A stretch of 34,132 nucleotides of DNA from positions 1 to 34,132 of the forward strand of contig NZ_VZPL01000049.1 in NCBI RefSeq assembly GCF_008801575.1. The letters are read 5' to 3'. This document shows positions 27,580 to 34,132 of the stretch, piece after piece. The position numbers and the translations under genes are program-made. This DNA is from Xanthomonas cissicola. Lineage in GTDB: Bacteria; Pseudomonadota; Gammaproteobacteria; Xanthomonadales; Xanthomonadaceae. Each line of letters starts with the position of its first letter. The first letter of the stretch is position 1. The notes beneath the pieces are model-generated. The model saw only the letters and a program-made list of their open reading frames with translations, was not told where the DNA came from and did not search any database.

Positions 27580-28956
27580 TCAGCGGAACGGCATGCCGCC
27601 GCGGCCGCCCATGGCGCCCATCATGCCCTTCATGTTGCGCATCAGGCCCTTCATGCCGCCGCCGGCCAGCTTGCCCATCATCTTTTCCATCTGCTGGTAC
27701 TGCTTCATCAGCTTGTTGACGTCGGCCGGCTGCATGCCCGAGCCGCGTGCGATGCGGGCACGGCGCGAGCCGTTGAGCAGCGCCGGGTTGCGCCGCTCTT
27801 TCTTGGTCATCGAATTGATGATGGCGATCATGCGCGGCACTTCCTTGCCGGTGACCTGCTGTTTGACGTTGTCCGGGATCTGGCCCATGCCAGGCAGCTT
27901 GTCCATCAGCCCATGGATACCGCCCATGTTCTGCATCTGCTCGAGCTGTTCCTTCATGTCGTTGAGGTCGAACTTCTTGCCCTTGGCGACCTTGGCCGCA
28001 AGCTTGGCGGCCTTTTCCTGGTCGACGCTGTGCTCGACCTGCTCCACCAGCGACAGCACATCGCCCATGTCCAGGATGCGGCTGGCGACGCGGTCGGGAT
28101 GGAAAACATCCAGGCCGTCGGTCTTTTCGCCGGTACCGACGAACTTGATCGGCTTGCCGGTGATGTAGCGCACGCTCAGTGCGGCACCGCCGCGGGCGTC
28201 GCCGTCGGTCTTGGTCAGCACCACGCCGGTCAGCGGCAGCGCCTCGCCGAAGGCCTTGGCGGTGTTGGCCGCGTCCTGACCGGTCATGGCATCGACCACG
28301 AACAGGGTTTCGGTGGGGTTGACCGCGGCGTGCAGCGCCTTGATCTCGTCCATCATCGCCGCATCGATCGCCAGGCGGCCGGCGGTATCGACCAGCAGTA
28401 CGTCGACGAAGGACTTGCGCGCATCGCTGATGGCGGCACGCACGATGTCGACCGGCTTCTGCGACGCATCTGAGGCGAAGAACAGCACCCCGACCTGTTC
28501 GGCCAAGGTCTTGAGCTGCTCGATCGCGGCCGGGCGGTAGACGTCGGCCGAGACCACCATGACCTTCTTCTTGCGCTTTTCTTTCAGGTGCTTGGCGAGC
28601 TTGCCGACCGTGGTGGTCTTGCCTGCACCCTGCAGGCCCGCCATCAGGACGATGGCCGGCGCCGGCACGTTGAGGTTGAGGTCGGTGGCGGCCGCGCCCA
28701 TGACGGCGGTGAGCTCGTCGCGTACCACCTTGATCAGCGCCTGGCCCGGGGTCAGCGACTTGAGCACTTCCTGACCGACTGCGCGCACCTTGATGCGCTC
28801 GATCAGCGCCTGCACCACCGGCAGCGCCACGTCGGCCTCGAGCAGGGCGATGCGTACTTCGCGGGTGGCTTCGCGGATGTTCTCCTCGGTCAGGCGGCCG
28901 CGGCCGCGCAGGCGCTCCATGGTGCCGGAGAGACGTTGGGTAAGAGACTCGAACAT
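27580..28956 (-). CDS. ffh: Signal recognition particle protein Ffh
   Basis: 458 residues. N domain (MFESLTQRLSGTMERLRGRG), GTPase G domain with GLQGAGKTTT near residues 107-116, VDTAGRL, and TKTDGDARGG, then a methionine-rich M domain ending KMMGKLAGGGMKGLMRN and GMMGAMGGRGGMPFR. With 4.5S RNA it targets inner-membrane proteins to FtsY. ATG at 28956 fixed by the conserved N-terminus. Transcribed divergently from the CcsA/HemX-like gene. Confidence 0.97.
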   Translation of the reverse strand: MFESLTQRLSGTMERLRGRGRLTEENIREATREVRIALLEADVALPVVQALIERIKVRAVGQEVLKSLTPGQALIKVVRDELTAVMGAAATDLNLNVPAPAIVLMAGLQGAGKTTTVGKLAKHLKEKRKKKVMVVSADVYRPAAIEQLKTLAEQVGVLFFASDASQKPVDIVRAAISDARKSFVDVLLVDTAGRLAIDAAMMDEIKALHAAVNPTETLFVVDAMTGQDAANTAKAFGEALPLTGVVLTKTDGDARGGAALSVRYITGKPIKFVGTGEKTDGLDVFHPDRVASRILDMGDVLSLVEQVEHSVDQEKAAKLAAKVAKGKKFDLNDMKEQLEQMQNMGGIHGLMDKLPGMGQIPDNVKQQVTGKEVPRMIAIINSMTKKERRNPALLNGSRRARIARGSGMQPADVNKLMKQYQQMEKMMGKLAGGGMKGLMRNMKGMMGAMGGRGGMPFR

Positions 28957-28982
28957 GCGCAAAGGACCGCGGAGGGGAAACG

Positions 28983-29003
28983 GGTGCCGATTATAGCGGC
29001 ACC
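28983..29003 (-). promoter_or_regulatory. ffh -10 box centred in an inverted repeat
   Basis: Perfect TATAAT on the minus strand (28995-28990), about 34 nt before the ffh start. It is flanked by GGTGCCG (28983-28989) and CGGCACC (28997-29003), 7-bp arms around a 7-bp centre. No good -35 is visible. The arms could be an operator or a 5' mRNA hairpin part. Confidence 0.6.
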
Positions 29004-29124
29004 GGCTGGCGGCCTGCCCCGGCGCCCGGCGCACCCCGCTTGATCAGGCGCTCCCTCGCTGCGAGGTACCGCCCCCCCCTGCCTGCCAGCAAAAACCCAA
29101 GCGACCCGCGGCCCAGGCTTCTCC

Positions 29125-29201
29125 GATTCCCGATTCCCGATTCCCGATTCCCGATTCCCGATTCCCGATTCCCGATTCCCGATTCCCGATTCCCGATTCC
29201 C
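29125..29201 (-). repeat. Heptanucleotide tandem repeat GGGAATC, 11 copies
   Basis: GATTCCC (minus strand GGGAATC) repeats perfectly 11 times with period 7, then decays into GACTCGCC and AATCCCC. It fills the divergent promoter region between ffh and the CcsA/HemX-like gene, ending 46 bp before the latter. Copy number should vary by slippage. Confidence 0.97.
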
Positions 29202-29247
29202 GACTCGCCAATCCCCAATCCCCGCCCCACCATGCGAAACTTCCACG

Positions 29248-30039
29248 ATGACAATCGTTCTCATCGCGTTCGCCCTGTATCTGCTGGCCACGGCGCTGCT
29301 CACCTGGGCGGTGTTGCGCGATGGCAACCAGTCGCCTGCGCGCTGGCTGGCGCCCGCATTGGCTGCAGTGGCGTTGCACGCCGGTTACCACGTGCTGGTG
29401 GCGGTGCGCACCGCGGGCGGGCCGGACATGCACTTCTTCGCGGCACTGTCGTTATGCGGGCTGGGCATGGCTGCGCTGACGGCGGTGTTCGGTGGCCGCG
29501 GGCGGATGGCGGCAGTGGGTGTGGTGGTGTTCCCGCTTTCGGCGATCCTGTTGGCCAGCTACCACGCCTACGGCCACGAGCCCAGCTCGGATCTGGGCTG
29601 GCGACTCGAATTGCACGCGTGGCTGGCCTTGCTGGCCTACGCCACCCTGGGCATCGCAGCGCTGCTGGCAATCATGCTATGGCTGCAGGAACGCGCGCTG
29701 CGGCGGCGCGATTTCCATAGCTGGCTGCGCGCACTGCCACCGCTGACCGAGCTGGAAACGCTGCTGTTCCGCACGATCACGGTGGGCTTTGTGCTGTTGA
29801 GCCTGACCCTGCTGACCGGCCTGTTGTTCGTGCAGGACTTCCTGGCGCAGCGGCTATTGCAAAAGACCGTGCTCAGCATCCTGTCGTGGATCGTGTTCGG
29901 TGCGCTGCTGATCGGCCGCTGGCGCAATGGCTGGCGCGGCACCAAGGCGGTGCACTGGACGCTGACCGCGATGGCGCTGCTGGTGCTATCGTTCTTCGGC
30001 AGCAAGTTCGTCATCGAGCTGGTGCTGGGGCCGCGTTGA
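29248..30039 (+). CDS. CcsA/HemX-like inner membrane protein (YpjD type)
   Basis: 263 residues with about 8 hydrophobic segments. Start MTIVLIAFALYLLATALLTW; conserved histidines in ALHAGYHVLV, ASYHAYGH and LELHAWLALLAYATLG fit heme-ligand positions of the cytochrome c assembly (CcsA/HemX) family; the middle loop carries FHSWLRALPPLTELE and the next segments FRTITVGFVLLSLTLLTG and FGSKFVIELVLGPR. The true WWD motif of CcsA is absent. A gene of this type next to and divergent from ffh is common in gammaproteobacteria. Function is unproven; heme handling is likely. Confidence 0.85.
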   Translation: MTIVLIAFALYLLATALLTWAVLRDGNQSPARWLAPALAAVALHAGYHVLVAVRTAGGPDMHFFAALSLCGLGMAALTAVFGGRGRMAAVGVVVFPLSAILLASYHAYGHEPSSDLGWRLELHAWLALLAYATLGIAALLAIMLWLQERALRRRDFHSWLRALPPLTELETLLFRTITVGFVLLSLTLLTGLLFVQDFLAQRLLQKTVLSILSWIVFGALLIGRWRNGWRGTKAVHWTLTAMALLVLSFFGSKFVIELVLGPR

Positions 30040-30192
30040 GCGCCTTGGGCGTACGCGTGCGCTGGGCGGGCGCGCATGGATCGATCTTGTGCAGCCTGCG
30101 ACGGGCATAGACCCGCGCCAGACTGACACTGCGATCAGCTGCACTGGGTCGCGCCCGCACGACGCAGCCCAGCTAACTAGCTCTGAAATCTC

Positions 30193-31242
30193 TCACGCAT
30201 CCAGCGCGGCGCACACGGCGTCCCAGGGCTGGCCCGGCCCCGCGTTGGCAAAGCGATAGCTGATACGGCGGCGATAGGTCTCGCCCGGCCGCAGGATGGT
30301 CGAAGGAAAGTTGGGGTGATTGGGGGCGTCCGGATAATCCTGCGGCTCCAGGCATACGCCACGGCCCAGTCCGGGATGGTGGGCGTCCAGATGTTGGCCC
30401 TCGTACACCTGCACCGCCGGGGCATCGCTGCTGATACGCAGCGCCACGCCACTGTGCGGGGAGTACAGCTCGGCAACGCAGTCCGCGTCGGCGGCCAGCA
30501 CCAGACACTGGTCATAGCCCTTGCCGAGGATGATCTGGGGATGCGCCGTGTCGGTGTTGTCTGCCAGCGCGGCAGGTTGGCGGAAATCGAATGGCGTACC
30601 GGTCACCGATGCGATCTCGCCCGTGGGGATCGACTCGGCATCCACCGGCAGGTAGCGATCGGCTGGCACGCGCAGCACCTGCGCTGCGGCCCGCAGCTGC
30701 GGGTCGCCGGACAGATTGAAATACGGGTGATGGGTAAGATTCAACGCAGTCGCGGCATCGCAGTGCGCTTCGAACTCCAGCTGCAGGCTCAACCCGTGAA
30801 GCTGCAGGCGCGCACGCACGTGCAGATTGCCGGGGTAGCCCTCTTCGCCATCGGGTGAGTCGTAGCCCAGCAGCACCTGGTCCGGCGCCTGCTCCAGCAC
30901 GCTCCACACCCGTCGTCCGAAGCCGCGCAGCCCGCCGTGCAACTGGTTGCGCCCTTCATTGGCGGCCAGCACGTGGGTGACGCCCTCCAGGGTGTAACGC
31001 GCACCGGCGATGCGGTTGCCGAAGCGGCCCACCAGAATGTTGAGGCTGTCGCCGTCGGCAGCATAGGCGGGTAGATCCAGCAGGTTCAGCACCAGCGGCA
31101 CCACACCCTGTGCGGTGATCAACTGCAGCGTATGTAGGATGCCGCCGTAGGTAAGCACCTGCGCTTCCAGACCAGCCTCGCTGCGTAGCGTGAGCGCGTG
31201 GATCTCGACACCGTCTGGCAACTGCCCGAACACTCGCTGCAT
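30193..31242 (-). CDS. galM: Aldose 1-epimerase (galactose mutarotase)
   Basis: 349 residues. Interconverts alpha and beta anomers of sugars such as galactose or arabinose. Signatures: YGGILHTLQL, GRFGNRIAGARYTLEG, NEGRNQLHGGLRGFGRRVW, LTHHPYFNLSG (catalytic His), GKGYDQCLVL, VYEGQHLDAHH and CLEPQDYPDAPN (catalytic Glu). The ATG at 31242 has AGGA 7 nt upstream and begins the conserved domain. Divergent from the GH51 arabinofuranosidase gene with 237 bp between, which suggests joint use in arabinose release and uptake (inference). Confidence 0.94.
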   Translation of the reverse strand: MQRVFGQLPDGVEIHALTLRSEAGLEAQVLTYGGILHTLQLITAQGVVPLVLNLLDLPAYAADGDSLNILVGRFGNRIAGARYTLEGVTHVLAANEGRNQLHGGLRGFGRRVWSVLEQAPDQVLLGYDSPDGEEGYPGNLHVRARLQLHGLSLQLEFEAHCDAATALNLTHHPYFNLSGDPQLRAAAQVLRVPADRYLPVDAESIPTGEIASVTGTPFDFRQPAALADNTDTAHPQIILGKGYDQCLVLAADADCVAELYSPHSGVALRISSDAPAVQVYEGQHLDAHHPGLGRGVCLEPQDYPDAPNHPNFPSTILRPGETYRRRISYRFANAGPGQPWDAVCAALDA

Positions 31243-31479
31243 GGATCGTCCTGCCGATGAGGTAGCCCGCGAGCATAGCCGCATGCGGTGGCTGCCGACC
31301 ATGCTGCTGCGCACATCCTGGCCGGCGAGGCGATTGCGGCGGCGAAGCGACTGCCGCGCCTGCCTGCAACGGCCGCGCTGCAGCAATACAAAGGGCGGCC
31401 ACGGGCACTACGCTAGCAGCGCGTTTCCCATCGCAGCAGCACCCACCCGACCATCGACCAGCACAGGAGCACCGACCCG

Positions 31480-33063
31480 ATGCAGTGGATTTCCCCCGCA
31501 TTGCAGGCATCGCGCAGGCAGCTGTTGAACGCCGTTTTCGTCGCCGCCTCGATTGCCAGCGTGCCGGCCAGCTTCGCTGCCGAGGTCAAGATCAACGGCA
31601 CGTTGCGCGTGGACCAGCCCGGCGCGCAGGTGTCGCGGCAACTGTTCGGCCAATTCGCCGAGCATCTGGGTACCGGCATCTATGGTGGCGTGTGGGTGGG
31701 CGAGGAGTCGCCGATTCCCAACACGCACGGCTATCGCAACGACGTGGTCGCCGCACTGAAAGCCATTGCCGTCCCCAACATCCGCTGGCCCGGAGGTTGC
31801 TTCGCCGACGAATACCACTGGCGCGATGGCGTCGGCACGCCGGCCAAGCGCCCGATCCGGGTCAACACGCACTGGGGCGGTGTGGAAGAGTCCAACCGTT
31901 TCGGCACGCACGAGTTCATGGACTTTACCGAACTGCTCGGCACCCAGGCCTATATCGCCGGGAACGTGGGCGATGCTGCGCCGGAGGAGATCGCGCAGTG
32001 GGCCGAATACATGACCGCGCCCACACGCTCGAGCCTGGCCAACGAGCGCCGCGCCAATGGCCGCGATGCGCCCTGGCAGGTTCCCTACTTCGGTGTGGGT
32101 AACGAGTTGTGGGGCTGCGGCGGCAATATGCGCGTGGAGTACGCAGCCGATGTATTTCGCCGCTACCAGACCTTCGTCAAGTCGCCGGCCAGCCAGAAGA
32201 TCCTCAAGATCGCGCCTGGCCCAAGCGACGACGACTACCACTGGACCGAAGTGATGATGCGCGAGGCCTCCAAGTTCATGGACGGGCTGAGCATGCACTA
32301 CTACACCATTCCCGGTGGCTGGCCGCCGCGCGCGTCGTCGACCACGTTCGACGAAGCCGCGTGGATCCAGACCTTGTCGCGCACCTTGGTGATGGACGAG
32401 CTGATCACCAAGCACAGCGCGATCATGGACAAGTACGACCCAGCCAAGAAAGTGGCTCTGGTCGTGGACGAATGGGGCACCTGGTATGCGCCATTGCCAG
32501 GCACCAACCCCGGTTTCCTGCAGCAGCAAAACAGCCTGCGCGACGCGCTGGTGGCGTCCCTCAACTTCGACATCTTCAGCCAGCATGCCGAGCGCGTGCG
32601 CATGGCCAACATCGCGCAGATGGTCAATGTGCTGCAGGCGATGATCCTCACCGATGGCGACAAGATGGTGCTGACGCCCACTTACCACGTGTTTGCGCTT
32701 TACAAGCCCTACCAGGACGCCACCCACCTGCCGCTGCAATTGCAGACACCGCAATACCGTCATGGCGACACGCAGGTGCCGGCAGTGCACGGCTCGGCGG
32801 TCAAGGCGAAGGATGGCCATGTGTATGTCGCACTGACCAATCTGGACGCGAGCGCGTCGGCGACTGTGAGCGTGCAGGTGGAAGGGTTGCCGCTGCGTGC
32901 GGTGGAGGGACAGATCCTGACGGCACCGGCGATCGCCACGTACAACACCTATGCGCAGCCACAGGCCGTTGCGCCAGTGGCATTCAAGGGCGCACGTGTC
33001 CAAGGCAAGACAGTGAACGTGGCGCTGCCGGCGCATTCCATCGTGATGCTCAAGCTGCAATGA
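31480..33063 (+). CDS. Alpha-L-arabinofuranosidase, GH51, exported
   Basis: 527 residues. N-terminal signal peptide (about 1-33, ending PASFAA). The GH51 barrel shows GQFAEHLGTGIYGGVWVGE, IRWPGGCFADEYHWRDGVG, acid/base Glu209 in GVGNELWGCGG and nucleophile Glu331 in VVDEWGTWYAPLPG, followed by a C-terminal beta-sandwich. It removes arabinofuranosyl side chains from plant arabinoxylan or arabinan. The ATG at 31480 has AGGAG about 10 nt upstream. Divergent from galM. Export of the product is inferred from the leader. Confidence 0.95.
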   Translation: MQWISPALQASRRQLLNAVFVAASIASVPASFAAEVKINGTLRVDQPGAQVSRQLFGQFAEHLGTGIYGGVWVGEESPIPNTHGYRNDVVAALKAIAVPNIRWPGGCFADEYHWRDGVGTPAKRPIRVNTHWGGVEESNRFGTHEFMDFTELLGTQAYIAGNVGDAAPEEIAQWAEYMTAPTRSSLANERRANGRDAPWQVPYFGVGNELWGCGGNMRVEYAADVFRRYQTFVKSPASQKILKIAPGPSDDDYHWTEVMMREASKFMDGLSMHYYTIPGGWPPRASSTTFDEAAWIQTLSRTLVMDELITKHSAIMDKYDPAKKVALVVDEWGTWYAPLPGTNPGFLQQQNSLRDALVASLNFDIFSQHAERVRMANIAQMVNVLQAMILTDGDKMVLTPTYHVFALYKPYQDATHLPLQLQTPQYRHGDTQVPAVHGSAVKAKDGHVYVALTNLDASASATVSVQVEGLPLRAVEGQILTAPAIATYNTYAQPQAVAPVAFKGARVQGKTVNVALPAHSIVMLKLQ

Positions 33064-33714
33064 GCGATCGGATGCAATGCACAGGGCCTACGTGCCGGGC
33101 ACGGCCAGCAGTATGTGTGCCGTGCTGCCTCGTTCGGACGCGCCTTGCAAGGGAGCGCGATCGTTGCATTTCGCATGTGCCTGGTGATCACGTCGCCATG
33201 CCGTCGCGACCACAGGTTCAAGGCGCGTACCGGAGGCGTATCGCGTTGCAGGCGATGCGCCGTTTCTAAAGGCAGATGGCGCTGTTGTTGAGGCCCGGGT
33301 TTCGGAGTTGAAAACACTGGACTGCAATCGCTCGCCAAGACGTGTGCCGGCGCATCGGCAGTACGCGGCATCTATCGTGCACAGACCACGTCGATGCGCA
33401 CTGGGCACGCGCACCACAGGCCACGGTCTTGCAACCGCTTGCAAGCGAGTTCGGCTGAGGCGGTCGCGGCGTCGCGTATCCGGACGTGCAATCGGCATTG
33501 GGGAAAGCACACATCATCGATGCGCCGCGCCACTGGCTGCTGCCGCGCAACATGTCGCCGACAGGGTTTGCGACCGGCATCATGCCAATGATTGATTATT
33601 CCGGAATGAACACAACGAATCTGAAGCACGCACGACATTTTCTTTGACACCCAGGCAGCCGCTACGCAGCGTCGCCCCTCCACGGATTTGATTCCGTACC
33701 AGGAGAGGCTCGCA
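33064..33714. other. Long intergenic region upstream of GH16
   Basis: 651 bp. No believable gene. It contains a LacI-type operator candidate at 33430-33443 and TTGACA at 33644-33649, 66 bp before the GH16 start, without a clear -10 at 17 bp. Confidence 0.5.
33430..33443. promoter_or_regulatory. LacI-family operator candidate
   Basis: TGCAACCGCTTGCA has the central CG and TG-N-AA-N-CG-N-TT-N-CA layout of LacI/GalR-type operators and lies within a perfect 7-bp inverted repeat CTTGCAA-CCGC-TTGCAAG (33428-33445). It stands 272 bp before the GH16 start. The cognate regulator is not in the window. Confidence 0.5.
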
Positions 33715-33870
33715 ATGAACACACTACGCGCTGTGACTGTGCAGTTCGCTGTTCTGCTTGGCGTCGCGCTTACAACGAGCGCGAGTGCGCAGACGCTGGT
33801 ATGGGAAGACAACTTCAACGGGCCTGCCATCGACGGCACCAAATGGACCTACGACGTCGGCAACGCGTAA
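33715..33870 (+). pseudogene. GH16 beta-glucanase, 5' fragment cut by IS3 insertion
   Basis: Start MNTLRAVTVQFAVLLGVALT with a Sec signal ending ASAQ, then TLVWEDNFNGPAIDGTKWTY, the typical beginning of GH16 laminarinase-type glucanases (first strand, DNF and KW). ATG at 33715 with AGGAG 10 nt upstream. After DVGNA the frame hits a TAA made by the IS3 end at 33868. Only about 50 codons remain, so the gene is inactive here. The rest may lie beyond the IS outside the window. Confidence 0.85.
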
Positions 33871-34132
33871 GCTCCCCCGTCAAGCAGGCACTTTAAAAGT
33901 AGAGCTTTCGGCGTACTTGTTGCGGTACTCGACCGGGGTCATTCCGCCGAGCGAATCATGGGATCTTGCTTGGTTGTAGTCGATCATCCACCAGTGGGCG
34001 GCTTCGCGCACCTCGTCGAGGCAGGCGAAGAGATTCAGGTCGAGCACTTCCTCGCGGAACGTACGATTGAAGCGCTCAATGAAGGCATTCTGATTTGGCT
34101 TTCCCGGCTGGATGTACTGTAGTGCGACGCCA
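33866..34132 (-). mobile_element. IS3-family element, right end, running out of the window
   Basis: Starts at the junction with the GH16 fragment (terminus TAAGCTCCCCCGTCAAGCAG) and contains the end of an IS3 OrfB on the minus strand. Its terminus shares CGCGTAAGCTCCCCCG with position 2585-2600, so both elements are probably related. The other end is outside the window. Confidence 0.85.
33880..34131 (-). CDS. IS3-family transposase OrfB, C-terminal 83 residues, partial
   Basis: The minus strand reads [20 protein letters not shown], then [39 protein letters not shown] and a tail ending KVPA before TGA at 33882-33880. This is the end of the rve integrase core; the Glu in FIERFN is the last of the DDE triad. 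The first part is cut by the window edge. Probably intact in the genome. Confidence 0.9.
   Translation of the reverse strand, partial: GVALQYIQPGKPNQNAFIERFNRTFREEVLDLNLFACLDEVREAAHWWMIDYNQARSHDSLGGMTPVEYRNKYAESSTFKVPA

Noticed and set aside
28890-29327. Minus-strand frame with repeated GIGNRES peptide units
   Set aside because: It is only the translation of the GGGAATC tandem repeat, overlaps the ffh start and has no ribosome site.

Overview
The window looks like a Xanthomonas chromosome (high-GC gammaproteobacterium). This rests on the conserved backbone (ffh, rpsP-rimM-trmD-rplS, katG, mutS), on several plant cell-wall glycosidases with export signals, and on abundant IS elements. The species call is inference from gene content and sequence style; no database search was run.

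Layout, left to right. (1) 1-2585: tail of an IS transposase, a GH29 alpha-L-fucosidase (minus), and its upstream region. (2) 2586-3111: a decayed IS3-family element that cuts the end of the next gene. (3) 3112 to about 12230: an integrated mobile element with every gene on the minus strand. In transcription order it carries a large tyrosine recombinase, two HTH-type proteins that both end in the same FRF tail, a terminator, a small protein, a phage-type adenine methyltransferase, an AT-rich iteron array (likely replication origin), a small Arc-like protein, a superfamily 3 helicase of P4/D5 type, a small protein and an ArdC-type antirestriction protein. It has no capsid, tail, terminase or conjugation genes, so it resembles a phage satellite or a small integrative-replicative element. 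(4) 12234-18406: mutS, starting directly beside the recombinase end of the element, then a DUF937 protein and katG with an OxyR-like half-site. (5) 18530-22434: hslR, a glutathione S-transferase with a YafY-type regulator, and a MATE transporter. (6) 22692-28956: the minus-strand translation and RNA cluster rplS, trmD, rimM, rpsP, then a class IV aminotransferase, a nitronate monooxygenase-like gene, about 740 bp without a convincing gene, and ffh. (7) 29125-33063: a heptanucleotide repeat tract, a CcsA/HemX-like membrane protein, galM and a GH51 arabinofuranosidase. (8) 33064-34132: a long intergenic region with a LacI-type operator candidate, then a GH16 gene cut after about 50 codons by an IS3-family element running out of the window.

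The most interesting system is the element beside mutS. It combines a recombinase, two probable accessory factors, its own helicase and iterons, and sits on the 5' side of a mismatch-repair gene. The streptococcal SpyCI islands beside mutL are a precedent for an excisable element controlling mismatch repair, so a similar mutator switch is a testable hypothesis here. The left end of the element was overwritten by the IS3 remnant, so this copy may be locked in place.
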